The notes: generated by a model from the sequence alone, not told the origin. A stretch of DNA of 64,000 nt from Gellertiella hungarica (GCF_014197145.1 NZ_JACIEZ010000002.1:186001-250000); one strand, 5' to 3'; shown: positions 53,193 through 62,334, counted from the stretch's first letter. Numbers and translations are program-made.

Positions 53193-53479
53193 GGAGGGAT
53201 CCTGGAATCGGGAGGAACGGAACGGCCCTCCTTCTAGCGCAAGTGGGGCGGCTGCGGGAAGCGCGGGCCATGCCCGGATTTGCGGGTGAGGCGGGGGACC
53301 TTCCGCGGCGCGGCGCGAATATAGGTATTTTCCGATCCTCTACCGGTGCCCCGGCCTGCCCTATTCTATGAGTCTGTCCGCCCGCCTTTCCGAAAGGAGG
53401 TGGCGGGTCTTCTTGTCGAGAGGGTTGAAGCCGGTTTCCTCCCGCCGGTCCGATGCCTTCGCAGTTGAAGGGATAGAAC

Positions 53480-53914
53480 ATGCGAAAGTCATTTGTTTCC
53501 ATCGGAGCCGCGGCGCTCGCCCTCATTACCTTCGGCACGTCGCTGCCGCAGGCCGAAGCTGCCCCGCTGCGCCCCGTCATCGCGGTGGATGCTTCGACGG
53601 ATGTCACCCCCGTGCGCAATCGCCACGGCGACGAATACAACTGGCGGAATGGCCGCCCCTATTACAATGGTCACCGTGGCTACCGCCACTGGCGCCACGG
53701 ATATCGCCACCATCGTGGCTACTGGTTCCCCGGCGCGGCATTTGCCACCGGCGTGATCATCGGCGGGGCCATCGCCAGCCAGCCGCGTGTGCGGGTCCGT
53801 CCGGGCCTGACGCGCGAGCACATCGAATACTGCATGCAGCGCTACCGCAGCTACCGGGCCTGGGACGATACCTATCAGCCCAATTACGGTCCGCGCCGCC
53901 GCTGCATCTACTGA
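53480..53914 (+). CDS. BA14K family protein
   Basis: A 144-residue exported protein: signal peptide MRKSFVSIGAAALALITFGT to about AEAAP, a His/Tyr/Arg/Gly-rich middle (GHRGYRHWRHGYRHHRGYWF) and a second hydrophobic stretch (GAAFATGVIIGGAIASQP). The C-terminal BA14K motif HIEYCMQRYRSYRAWDDTYQ ends with a Cys in GPRRRCIY. BA14K was described as an immunoreactive, lectin-like Brucella protein; in rhizobia its role is unknown. The Shine-Dalgarno aaggga supports the start. Confidence 0.9.
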   Translation: MRKSFVSIGAAALALITFGTSLPQAEAAPLRPVIAVDASTDVTPVRNRHGDEYNWRNGRPYYNGHRGYRHWRHGYRHHRGYWFPGAAFATGVIIGGAIASQPRVRVRPGLTREHIEYCMQRYRSYRAWDDTYQPNYGPRRRCIY

Positions 53915-54292
53915 GGAATACCCGCCCGGGCCGCAAGGTCCGGGCGGTGACGAGCTGGCGCCGCCGGCTCCGGTCTGCCCCCCGACTGCAGCCGGCAATG
54001 GCGCCTGGAACGCAAGATACCGCCGTTCACCCGTCCCCTGCGGTCGGCGGTACCGCGTTCACCCGCATGGTCCGTTGCGATGACGCTTGCATGTTTTATC
54101 CGCAACGCGAGTTTGGCAAACCTTCCGCTCCCTGGGCGGCTACGGGCTTTGCCCGAGACCATGCCAAAGAGCCGCAGCCCGCCGGAGTCCCGACCGGCCG
54201 GCTGCGGCTTTTTTGTTGGGCGCCGGTGGTGCGCTTCGCCCGCCTCCGGTAAACTGCCGGCACAGCCATCCGGCATCAGGGAGCAGCAATCC
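53915..54292 (+). other. Intergenic region with two hairpins; possible small RNA
   Basis: A 378-bp gap. Right after the BA14K gene there is a ccgcccgg/ccgggcgg hairpin (about 53930-53955) without a T-run. Farther on, a dyad accgccg/cggcggt with a repeated ccgttcacccg-like segment (54020-54065) precedes a strong terminator at 54170-54214. That terminator is too far from BA14K to need no explanation; a short transcript between about 54080 and 54214 is possible. Confidence 0.35.
54170..54214 (+). terminator. Rho-independent terminator
   Basis: Stem agccgcagcc/ggctgcggct with a 20-base GC-rich loop, followed by six T. It lies 256 bp beyond the BA14K stop and 79 bp before the SDR start. Confidence 0.8.
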
Positions 54293-55153
54293 ATGGAACA
54301 ACGGCAGACCCCGCGCTTCGACGGCATGACCGTGCTCGTCACCGGCGGAAATTCCGGCATCGGGCGCGGCATCGTCCATTTCTTCGTCGAGGCGGGCGCC
54401 GAAGTGCTCTTCACCGGGCGCAATGTCGAAAAGGGGCGGAAGGTGGAGGAGGAAAGCCTTTCGCTCGGTTATCCCGCGCGTTTCCTGGCCTGCGACCACG
54501 CGGACGAGGCCGCGGTTTCCGCCCTGTTCGAAACGATCCGCCAGCATGGCCGGCTGGACATCCTGGTCAACAATGCAGGGGTCGGCTCGCGCCGCTCCGG
54601 CGTCGTGCCCGAAGATGGTCCAGGCGTGCGCTGGGACAAGCTGGTCGGCCCGAACCTCGAGGCTGCCTACCTGACCTCCGCCCATGCGCTGCCGCTGCTC
54701 GCCGAAAGCGCATCGCCCGCCATCGTGAACATTTCCTCGACCGCCACGCTGCATGGCAACTGGGGGCTCTACTGCGTCGCAAAGGCGGGCGTGGAGGCCC
54801 TCACGCGGGCTCTCGCCGTCGAGGGCGCGGCCCATGGCATCCGGGCAAATGCCGTCAGCCCCGGCTGGATCGAAACCGAGCAGGATGGCGAGAACCCGGC
54901 CAGCGGCAGCGCCGACGGCTGGGAAGTGCCGCCGAACCTCTTCGACCGCATGGGCCAGCCGCGGGAGATCGCCGCCGCCGTGGCCTTCCTCGCCAGTGAC
55001 GCTGCCTCCTTCGTCACAGGCCAGACCCTGGTTGTGGATGGTGGCCTGTCGATCATCGACTACACGTCCCGCACGCTACTTCAGGAACGGGGAGAGGGGC
55101 TGTTCTCCGGCGTTCTCTCATCCAAGGTTGCAACAAAAAAGAACCCCGGTTGA
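54293..55153 (+). CDS. SDR family oxidoreductase
   Basis: A 286-residue classical short-chain dehydrogenase. The cofactor motif is VLVTGGNSGIGRGIVHFFVE, then ILVNNAGVGS, the catalytic Ser in IVNISSTATLHGN and the Tyr/Lys pair in YCVAKAGVEALTRALA. The family C-terminal VAFLASDAASFVTGQTLVVD and DGGLS follow, and about 30 extra residues end the protein. The substrate is unknown. The start follows agggagcag. The stop codon lies inside a ccccgg/ccgggg hairpin. Confidence 0.88.
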   Translation: MEQRQTPRFDGMTVLVTGGNSGIGRGIVHFFVEAGAEVLFTGRNVEKGRKVEEESLSLGYPARFLACDHADEAAVSALFETIRQHGRLDILVNNAGVGSRRSGVVPEDGPGVRWDKLVGPNLEAAYLTSAHALPLLAESASPAIVNISSTATLHGNWGLYCVAKAGVEALTRALAVEGAAHGIRANAVSPGWIETEQDGENPASGSADGWEVPPNLFDRMGQPREIAAAVAFLASDAASFVTGQTLVVDGGLSIIDYTSRTLLQERGEGLFSGVLSSKVATKKNPG

Positions 55154-55164
55154 AGCCGGGGTCA
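55134..55164 (-). terminator. Terminator serving the cyclase gene
   Basis: On the minus strand the hairpin ccccggcttcaaccgggg is followed by ttcttttttt. It lies about 190 bp beyond the cyclase stop codon and overlaps the end of the convergent SDR gene. Confidence 0.6.
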
Positions 55165-55354
55165 AGTCTGGGCCGAAAGGGAAACTGTGTCGGCTGCGGC
55201 CGCGAAGGCGGCAAACTCCACCGAAAAACTGGAGAAAATGCGGGAGATGGGCGGCTGTCATGGCGGCCCCGGCAGTCGAGACAAGGCGACTGTAGCCGTC
55301 GAACTTTTATGAATTATTAAAGTCAGAGATACGAATTGTCGGATTGTATGTGAT

Positions 55355-57364
55355 TTATGCGTCGGGATCCCCCGTGAGCTGTTGCCGCATGATGCGGTAG
55401 TAGCCATCCAGCTCCGGCATGGCGGCGGGAAGCCTTTCGAAGGCGGGGTCCAGCGGGGAGAGCGTCCGCGCGTAGCGCCTTGCGAGAAACGCCTCGTGCT
55501 CTGCCAGCACATCGGCACCTGCGGCCTTTACCAGGGTGAAGACGGGCGAGGGGAGCGTGCGCCCCTTGACCGTGATGCGGTCGAGCTCGACGGTCGTGAA
55601 ACGCCCGGCGACCCGCCGTGCGGTCTCCTCGCCGAGAAGAAGAGCCACGCCGTAATTCTTCGAAACGCCTTCCAGGCGCGAGGCGAGATTGACGGAATCG
55701 CCGAGGCAGGAATAGTCGAAGCGCCGGGTGGAGCCCATGTTGCCGACGACACAGTCTCCGGTATTGATGCCGATACCCATGCGCAGAACGTGATGCGGCC
55801 GCCCGCGAAGCTTGCTTTCCTCCTCCAGATGGTCGTTCAGCTCGGCCAGCGCCTTCTGCATGGCGATCGCCGCCTCGACCGCGTGGATTGCATGGTCGGG
55901 GTCATCGAGCGGTGCGTTCCAGAAGGCCATGATGCAGTCGCCGATATATTTGTCGATGGTGCCGCCGTGATCCATCACCACGTCGGAGAGGGGTGTGAGA
56001 AGACGGTTGATGAGGGCCGTGAGGGCCTGCGGGTCATCCTTCATCGTTTCGGCGATCGTGGTGAAGCCGCGCACGTCGGAGAAGAGGATCGAGAGCGTCC
56101 GGGTCTCGCCGCCGAGCTGCAGCTGCGAGGGATCGTCGGAGAGGCGCCGCACCAGTTCGGGGGAGATGTACTGGGAGAAGGCCCGCGTGATCTGCCGCTT
56201 GTTGCGCCGCTCCTCGGCATAGTCGAAGGCGGTCTGCCCGAAGGCGAGGCCGATGAAGCCGAGCGTGGGGCCGAGCGGCGAAACATAGGTGCTGGTCAGG
56301 CGGATGCCCGCATAGCTGACGGCGGAGAAGAACAGCAGCGAGAGCAGGCAGAAGCCGAAGGTGTGCCAGCCCGTCGTGCGCCAGACGGCGAGCGAGGCCA
56401 CCAGCACCGCGGCGAGAATGCAGGCGCCGTTCAGCAGCGGATCGGCGGGGTCGATGGCCGAGCCGAGGCGGAGGTTGTCGAAGATCGTCGCCTGGATTTC
56501 CACGCCGGGCACCAGCCGTCCCGTATGGACGGTAAAGGGCGTCGCGAAGGCATCCGCACCGCCCTTGTCGATCTCGGGCGCATTCTGCAGGCTGAGCCCG
56601 ACCAGCACGACCCGATCCTTGAAGAAGCCCGGTGGCAGGAAGTTCGCCGGGTCGAGCGCCTGATAGTAGGACACCGTCGGATAGCTGCGCGCCGGGCCGT
56701 AGGACTGGATCAGCGCATCCGCGGGCAGGGCTTTCGGCGTCAGGCCCGCGGCGACGGCGAGCATGGCGGCAAACCCGTCCCCGTAGCGCGGGATGTTGCG
56801 GAAGATGCCGTCGCCGCCGAGCTCGATGGAGGCGATGCCCGTGCGGGCCCCGGCCTCTGTCAGCTGCGGCATGGGCGTGGTGCGGATCAGCTGATCCGCC
56901 TGAGGGGTCTTGATCAGCGTCTCGTCGCCCGCCAGCACCACGTCGGGCCCGACGGCGGCGGCGATGGCCGCGTCGTTCTCGGGCGTGGAGGGTTCGGCCA
57001 TGATGATGTCGAGGCCGATGGCGCGGGCGCCGGCTGCCCGCAGCGCCTCGATCAGCCGCCCGTGCAGCTGCCGGGGCCAGGGCCACTGTGCATTGATTTC
57101 GGCCAGAGAAGGTTCGTCGATGGCGACGATGACGGGCCCGCCCGCCGGCGGTTCGGGGCTGTCGATGGTGGAAATGTAATCGAAGGCGCGCAGGTCGCCG
57201 AGCTTCCAGGCCGGCAATCGCGTGAGCAGCGACAGGATGGCAAGAGCGGCCAGCGCCAGCACCACGACGCGCACGGGCCGGCTGCTGAACGGCCAGCCGG
57301 GCCGGTAGCCCGCCGATCCGAAAACCGCCCGCCTCACCTCAGACCTGCCGCTCGGCTCGTTCAT
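55355..57364 (-). CDS. CHASE2-domain class III adenylate/guanylate cyclase
   Basis: A 669-residue membrane signalling enzyme. After an N-terminal helix (VVVLALAALAILSLLTRL), residues about 55-310 form an extracytoplasmic CHASE2 sensor (GGPVIVAIDEPSLAEI; WPWPRQLHGRLIEALRAAGA). Three helices follow, then the catalytic domain: metal-binding Asp in ILFSDVRGFTTIAE, DKYIGDCIMAFWNAP, and LGDSVNLASRLEGVSK. The lysine in DKYIGD is the purine-specifying residue of adenylate cyclases; serine rather than aspartate three residues before GD resembles class IIIb. cAMP is therefore the likeliest product. The FecR-barrel gene lies immediately upstream on the same strand (36 bp apart). Confidence 0.9.
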   Translation of the reverse strand: MNEPSGRSEVRRAVFGSAGYRPGWPFSSRPVRVVVLALAALAILSLLTRLPAWKLGDLRAFDYISTIDSPEPPAGGPVIVAIDEPSLAEINAQWPWPRQLHGRLIEALRAAGARAIGLDIIMAEPSTPENDAAIAAAVGPDVVLAGDETLIKTPQADQLIRTTPMPQLTEAGARTGIASIELGGDGIFRNIPRYGDGFAAMLAVAAGLTPKALPADALIQSYGPARSYPTVSYYQALDPANFLPPGFFKDRVVLVGLSLQNAPEIDKGGADAFATPFTVHTGRLVPGVEIQATIFDNLRLGSAIDPADPLLNGACILAAVLVASLAVWRTTGWHTFGFCLLSLLFFSAVSYAGIRLTSTYVSPLGPTLGFIGLAFGQTAFDYAEERRNKRQITRAFSQYISPELVRRLSDDPSQLQLGGETRTLSILFSDVRGFTTIAETMKDDPQALTALINRLLTPLSDVVMDHGGTIDKYIGDCIMAFWNAPLDDPDHAIHAVEAAIAMQKALAELNDHLEEESKLRGRPHHVLRMGIGINTGDCVVGNMGSTRRFDYSCLGDSVNLASRLEGVSKNYGVALLLGEETARRVAGRFTTVELDRITVKGRTLPSPVFTLVKAAGADVLAEHEAFLARRYARTLSPLDPAFERLPAAMPELDGYYRIMRQQLTGDPDA

Positions 57365-57400
57365 CGAACCCTTTCGCCACCGCTGTTGGCCGATGCCGCC

Positions 57401-60400
57401 TCAGAAGCGGACCTTCAGCATGCACTTGAAGCTCGGTCCCCATCCCGGAACACCCGGGGCCAGCTCGAAATCCTGGTCCAGTAGGTTGTAGGCGGAGGCC
57501 TCGAGCGCGATCTGCTTGTCCAGCGGCTCCCAGGTCAGGGAGGCATCGAGCGTCCAGTAGTCGTCGAGCCGGTCGCCGCTGTCGTTGCCGCTGCGTTCGC
57601 CGATGTAGTTGGCGGCCAGCGTCGCCTTCACATGGGCTTCGTTCACCCAGGTGAGCGCAACCTGTCCTGCCGTATCGGGGACATAGGACAGATCGCCCCC
57701 GAAGCTTGCGCTGCGCGGATCGCGGTTGTCCGAGCGGGCGAGCGCAAGTGTCGTCGAGAGGCCGAAGCCGCCGCCGAGAACGGTATTGGTGGTAAAGGCC
57801 GCACGATCGATGGTGCCCCGCTCCAGCTCCATCCCGTCGACGCTGGGAAGCGCCGTCAGCGGATAGCCGATCGTCACCTGGTTGAGGTCCTGGTGCTGGT
57901 ATTCCAGCGAGGTGAAGAAGCGGTCGGTCCACTCCGCATCCCATTGCAGCGCGGCGGTATCCACATAGCCGCCGTTCAGATCGAACCTGTTGGGCAGCAG
58001 CCCGAGGACGCCGATGGGCGAAAGGGTCGGCGTCGACAGGTCGAAGCCGTTTCGCATGTATGCGGCGCGCAGCCAGTGATTTTCCACCGGCGACCAGGCG
58101 ACGCCGAAGCGCGGCTCGAAGCGGCGCGTCGTTTCGCGGTCGTTGTCGATCACGCTGCCAAACAGCGCATATTCGAGCTTGAGGTCGGGTGCCACGTCCT
58201 GCAGCACATCCACATAGGCGCGGCCGAGGCGGGAGCGTTCGCTGGACGAAAGCAGCGGCACGCCATTGGCCGTGAAGCTTGCCGTGCTGTCGGCCCAGCC
58301 CGCTTCCAGACCGTAGCGGAAGGTGAAATCCTCGACGCCGACCGCATGGTTGACGGCGGCGATATAGGTCTTCTGGTTGCCGGTCTCCTCGTAGAGGTCG
58401 TCGCTGCCGAAGGGGAACGGCAGGTCATAGATGTAGCGGCGATCCACATTCGCCTCGATGCCGCTGTAGAGCAGCGCCGCATTCATCACGTTGTGGTAGC
58501 TGAAGGTGTGGCTCCAGCCCACCCCGGCATTGGTCATCGTGTTGTCGTCGTTGCGCTGGCGTGTCTGCGGCAGCGGAATGCCGAGATCGGTGCCGATGCC
58601 CAGGGCATCCGCATCGAGCCCCGCACGGCTATGGGTACCATAGATGACGATGCGGTCGTTGCCGGTTGGGCTCATCGTCAGGTAGCCGCTCGCATCGAGC
58701 AGCTTCGTGTCCGCGTCGAAGCCGCCGAAATCCCGATAGGATCCGGAGATCGGCAGGTCCGTGAAGGTGAAGTTCCCGAGGAAGCTCGTCGGCAGCGGCG
58801 TATTGGAATAGCCCTGCACCTCCACCTCGCCGATCCGCTTGCTCTCTCCACCGGAATGGGCAATCCCGCCGCCGAGCGATATGTCGAGGAAGGGCGAGCG
58901 CAGGAGCGTTGCGGTCCGGGAGCGTCCGGCCAGCATGTGCGGGTCGAGGAGAAGCCCCTGCAGTTGCGAGGAGAAGCCTTCGGCACTGTCGGTATTCGTC
59001 ACGCTCGACTGGCCGTAAAGGTAGGAGTTCACATAGGGATTGACCTGCCCGCGCACCGCCTGGTCGATGTAGCCGGCACCGGCGAAGGGATCGAAGGTCA
59101 CGTCGCCGTAGTAGCGGCCCCATGCATCCAGTCCCTGAAGCCGGAAGGCGTTGTTGAGGGTCGAGCCGGCATCCTGGTTGGCGCCGAGCCGGGCAAAATC
59201 GCCCCCTTGAGCGCGCGAGCGGCGCATGAAGTCCTGCGCATTGCGAATGGCGCCTTCGGCATCGTAGTCGTCGATGGCAAGCGTTGTCCGCAGGGAAGGC
59301 GCAACGGGATCGTTCCGGTCCAGCCGGTCCGCATTGTCGATCGCCTGGTTGGACGGGTCGCGGTCGCCCTTGATGTAATGGCCCATGCCCAGCAGGATCT
59401 GCGCCTGTGCATAGCTCGGATTGGCGGTCGCCCCGGCCAGCAGGTCCTCGAGCGCCTTGTCGGTCTCGCCGGTCTGCAGGTAATAGCGTCCGCGTGCCAC
59501 GAGGGCGATATCGAAGGCGGGATCGACCGAAAGCGCCCGGTCGATCAGCGCCTTGGCTTCCTTGACGCGCGACTGGTCGAGATAGAGGATCGCAAGGTTC
59601 GCATAGCCGACAGGATCTTCCGGATCGAGCGCGATGGCCTTCAGCAGGGCTTCTTCCGCCTCGCGGCTGGCGCCGAGATCCTCGTAGGCAAGGCCAAGGC
59701 TGTTCCAGGAGGAGGAATCGCCCGGAGCGGAGGCAATGGCCGCCTTGAAATCGCTGATCGCGCCGCGGGTATCGCCGAGATAGTCTCCGCGCAGGGTGCC
59801 GCGTGCCTGCAGCGCGGTCGGATCCTCGGGATCGATCGAAAGCGCCCGGTCGGCGGCCTCCTGCATCTTCTCCTTCTCGCCGTTGAGGCCGTGGAGAAGG
59901 GCGCGGACCGCGGGCAGCGTCGGGTCGTCGGGATGCCGGGCTTCCGAGCGTTCGATGACGGCAATGGCCGCCGGTATGTCCTTGAGAAAGCCCTGCGTCA
60001 GCGCCTGCATGATGTCGGCATAGGGGCCGGATGCGGTGCGCGGCGGCTGCTCGATCCGGTCCGGATCGGCCAGCGAACGGGCGAAATAGCCGCCATAGGC
60101 GGCAATGGCGCGCCGCTGCGGATCAAGGCCGCGCTCCGCCTTGCGGAAGAGCGCGGCGGATTCGTCATAGCGGCGGTTGGACCCGGCAATGAGAGCGTCG
60201 ATGAGGGAGACGCGGGCCTTCTGGGCGGCGCTGAGCGGGCGGTTGCGGATTGCCTCCAGCGCCTCGGCCGCACGCTTCTGGCCATCCAGAGCCATGCGGG
60301 TTTCGGCAAGCGTCAGCCAGTCCTCGGTGCTGCGGGCCTCCGGCGCCATCGCCTCGATCCGCCGGAACTCCTCGCGCATGCGGCGGGCGGGAAGCGGCGT

Positions 60401-61054
60401 CGCCGGCATGAAGGTGAAACCCGAGCGCAGCGTCAGGTAAAACAGCATCTGCTGCCGGTCCTTGGGCGTCACGATCACCAGCTTGCGCGGTGCCTGTCCG
60501 ATGCTCGCCACCGCGGCCTCGCCCTCGCGGACCTCCACGGAGCCATAGGCATTCTTGAATTCGATCTTGCCTTCCAGAACGATGAGAGAAGTCTGGTCGC
60601 CCTTGACCGTCAGCGTCCAGTCCGTGCCGCGGATGGCGGCTGCGGCCGCCGGCGTCTCGACGGTCAGGCCCTGTCCGCCGCGCTGGGCACGGGCCCACAT
60701 GGTGCCGGACTGGAGATTGAGAACCGTATCCTCGGTCGTCCCCATCTGCTTCACCTGGAGGGCGGAGTTTCGCCCGAGGCGTACTTGCGTATGGTCGGCA
60801 AACAGGATGGCGAGCTGGCCCAGCGCATTGGTGCGCAGGACGTCGCCGCCGAGCAGGTCCTGCTTCAACTCCACATTGCGCCAGTCGGTGAGATCGACGA
60901 AGCGAACCTCTTCACCCGACTTGCGGTCGATGACGGCACCGGCAGCCGGGGCCGCGCGCTTCACCGGCTCCGCGACCGCCGCCGAGGCAAGCGTGCCGAG
61001 GCCGATGGCCAGCGCAGTTCCGCATGACGGTAGGAAATTAAAATTGTCCCTCAT
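57401..61054 (-). CDS. FecR-TPR-outer-membrane beta-barrel fusion protein
   Basis: A 1217-residue exported protein. Signal peptide: FLPSCGTALAIGLGTLASAA. Residues about 50-150 are a FecR domain (GGDVLRTNALGQLAILFADH; VETPAAAAAIRGTDWTL). Residues about 240-620 carry many TPR repeats (SSWNSLGLAYEDLGASREAE; VGYANLAILYLDQSRVKEAK). From about 690 to the end, alternating beta strands rich in aromatic residues (RFEPRFGVAWSPVENHWLRA) finish in KVRF, a C-terminal Phe typical of outer-membrane barrels. There is no plug or TonB box, so it is not a standard receptor; TPR plus barrel recalls polysaccharide exporters. Transcribed just upstream of the cyclase gene. An alternative start is 61108. Confidence 0.82.
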   Translation of the reverse strand: MRDNFNFLPSCGTALAIGLGTLASAAVAEPVKRAAPAAGAVIDRKSGEEVRFVDLTDWRNVELKQDLLGGDVLRTNALGQLAILFADHTQVRLGRNSALQVKQMGTTEDTVLNLQSGTMWARAQRGGQGLTVETPAAAAAIRGTDWTLTVKGDQTSLIVLEGKIEFKNAYGSVEVREGEAAVASIGQAPRKLVIVTPKDRQQMLFYLTLRSGFTFMPATPLPARRMREEFRRIEAMAPEARSTEDWLTLAETRMALDGQKRAAEALEAIRNRPLSAAQKARVSLIDALIAGSNRRYDESAALFRKAERGLDPQRRAIAAYGGYFARSLADPDRIEQPPRTASGPYADIMQALTQGFLKDIPAAIAVIERSEARHPDDPTLPAVRALLHGLNGEKEKMQEAADRALSIDPEDPTALQARGTLRGDYLGDTRGAISDFKAAIASAPGDSSSWNSLGLAYEDLGASREAEEALLKAIALDPEDPVGYANLAILYLDQSRVKEAKALIDRALSVDPAFDIALVARGRYYLQTGETDKALEDLLAGATANPSYAQAQILLGMGHYIKGDRDPSNQAIDNADRLDRNDPVAPSLRTTLAIDDYDAEGAIRNAQDFMRRSRAQGGDFARLGANQDAGSTLNNAFRLQGLDAWGRYYGDVTFDPFAGAGYIDQAVRGQVNPYVNSYLYGQSSVTNTDSAEGFSSQLQGLLLDPHMLAGRSRTATLLRSPFLDISLGGGIAHSGGESKRIGEVEVQGYSNTPLPTSFLGNFTFTDLPISGSYRDFGGFDADTKLLDASGYLTMSPTGNDRIVIYGTHSRAGLDADALGIGTDLGIPLPQTRQRNDDNTMTNAGVGWSHTFSYHNVMNAALLYSGIEANVDRRYIYDLPFPFGSDDLYEETGNQKTYIAAVNHAVGVEDFTFRYGLEAGWADSTASFTANGVPLLSSSERSRLGRAYVDVLQDVAPDLKLEYALFGSVIDNDRETTRRFEPRFGVAWSPVENHWLRAAYMRNGFDLSTPTLSPIGVLGLLPNRFDLNGGYVDTAALQWDAEWTDRFFTSLEYQHQDLNQVTIGYPLTALPSVDGMELERGTIDRAAFTTNTVLGGGFGLSTTLALARSDNRDPRSASFGGDLSYVPDTAGQVALTWVNEAHVKATLAANYIGERSGNDSGDRLDDYWTLDASLTWEPLDKQIALEASAYNLLDQDFELAPGVPGWGPSFKCMLKVRF

Positions 61055-61162
61055 AACAAAGGGTGTGTCCAACGCCTCTTTAAATGTCAAGCGTTCTAAT
61101 CTGGGCATTTTTATTTGCCCCGAGATGTATTATCAGCGGAGTTCGTTTGCATGGGGGTATCG

Positions 61163-61702
61163 ATGGAAGATCAGGCAGTGACCGCTGAAGCACGGGTAGA
61201 AAGCGGCGCAAAGCCGCCGGTCAAGGCCGAGTATATGGATCATGTCCGCAAGGTGAACGACGTCTTTTACGACCAGATCGTCATTTCCGACCAGAAGGCC
61301 GCCTACATCTTTACGTTCATGCTGGCCTTCCTGGTCACGTCGAGCGAGGGGCGCGAGGTCTTTACCTGGGCGCGTTACGCCAACGGCACGTTGCACGGCG
61401 TTTTCTTCTCGGCACTGCTTGCGCTGTCCTCGCTGGTATCGATGCTGGCGGCCATCATGGTTGTGCTGCCGCAGCATGTGAAGAAATCCACATCCCTGTT
61501 CTGGGGCACCTGGAACCAGCATCGTGTCATGCTGGAAGAGGCAGCCCATCGCTGCGACCAGGACTATCTCTTCCGCCAGTATCTCGACAATGCCGACGTG
61601 CTCTCGCTGATCGCGCGCCGGAAGTACCGCTTCGTCACCTATGCCTTCCGGGCGCTGATGGTGACCGTGATTGCCTATGTTCTGCTGCTGGTGTCCAACT
61701 GA
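61163..61702 (+). CDS. PycTM-like (Pycsar effector family) membrane protein
   Basis: A 179-residue membrane protein. A short cytosolic N-terminus leads to YDQIVISDQKAAYIFTFMLA, the D-x-KA-then-helix signature of the Pycsar transmembrane effector family, then a second helix (FFSALLALSSLVSMLAAIMV). A soluble helical linker follows (SLFWGTWNQHRVMLEEAAHR; LSLIARRKYRFVTYAFRALM), and a final helix ends at LLLVSN. Pycsar effectors act downstream of pyrimidine cyclases in phage defence. Here it is divergent from the FecR-barrel/cyclase pair and 56 bp upstream of bphO. Start 61151 is an alternative. Family assignment is by pattern, and a defence role is not shown. Confidence 0.7.
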   Translation: MEDQAVTAEARVESGAKPPVKAEYMDHVRKVNDVFYDQIVISDQKAAYIFTFMLAFLVTSSEGREVFTWARYANGTLHGVFFSALLALSSLVSMLAAIMVVLPQHVKKSTSLFWGTWNQHRVMLEEAAHRCDQDYLFRQYLDNADVLSLIARRKYRFVTYAFRALMVTVIAYVLLLVSN

Positions 61703-61724
61703 CGCTACCCGGATTTTGACGGTC

Positions 61725-61752
61725 TTGCCGAAGGGGCGGCGCGCTTTATATC
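61725..61752 (+). promoter_or_regulatory. Candidate promoter for bphO
   Basis: TTGCCG (61725-61730) and TATATC (61747-61752) are separated by 16 bases. Transcription would begin about at the bphO ATG (61759), which lacks a Shine-Dalgarno, so the message may be nearly leaderless. Confidence 0.35.
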
Positions 61753-61758
61753 TCCCGG

Positions 61759-62334
61759 ATGTCTTGCCACGCCTCTCTTGCCTCCCCGAGCCGCCGCTTT
61801 TTCCTCCGCGATGCCACGGCTGAAGATCACCGCCGCCTTGACGAGGCTGTCGGTCCGCTTGCGGACCGTCCCTCCTATGATGCGTATGTGCAGGCCCTTT
61901 ACGGTTTCCGTGCGCCTGTCGAGGCCTGGATAGGGGAAAGGCCAGCCCCTTCGGCCTGGAACGACTGGCGGCCCACGGCCATCCGCCACCTGCTGGAAAA
62001 CGACCTTTCGGCCCTGGGTCTTGCACGGCCTCCGGCGCTGGATTTCGCCGGCCCGGAAGCCGGACCGGCAGGGGAAGGTCTTCTCGGCATTCTCTACACG
62101 CTCGAGGGGGCAAGCCTCGGCAGCCAGCTTATCGGCCGCCGGGCTGCCGGCCTCGGACTTGGCGTGGCAAACGGTGCCGCGCATCTGGCCGGCACCGCCA
62201 CCGCCGTCGGCAACTGGAAGGGCTATTTCGCCCTTCTCGACAGCGCCCCGGCGCTTGACATGGAACGCGTTGCAGACGCGGCGCGAACGGCCTTCCGCTT
62301 CGCCCGGGCTGCCTTCGAAGGAAAGCATGCATGA
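61759..62334 (+). CDS. bphO: Biliverdin-producing heme oxygenase
   Basis: A 191-residue bacterial heme oxygenase (BphO type) that opens heme to biliverdin, iron and CO, supplying the chromophore for the phytochrome encoded next. The proximal heme ligand is expected at His24 in ATAEDHRRLDEAV; the distal-helix region has LLGILYTLEGASLGSQLI, matching the family. The stop overlaps the phytochrome start by four bases (ATGA, 62331-62334), so both are translated from one message. Its own promoter may lie in the 56-bp gap upstream. Confidence 0.92.
   Translation: MSCHASLASPSRRFFLRDATAEDHRRLDEAVGPLADRPSYDAYVQALYGFRAPVEAWIGERPAPSAWNDWRPTAIRHLLENDLSALGLARPPALDFAGPEAGPAGEGLLGILYTLEGASLGSQLIGRRAAGLGLGVANGAAHLAGTATAVGNWKGYFALLDSAPALDMERVADAARTAFRFARAAFEGKHA

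Noticed and set aside
53381-53408. Hairpin containing aggaggt upstream of the BA14K gene as a sequestered ribosome-binding site
   Set aside because: It lies about 80 bp before the BA14K ATG, which has its own aaggga site, and no credible short ORF follows the hairpin.
57632-61027. A 1131-codon frame antisense to the FecR-barrel gene
   Set aside because: Shadow of a real gene; composition and lack of motifs argue against coding.
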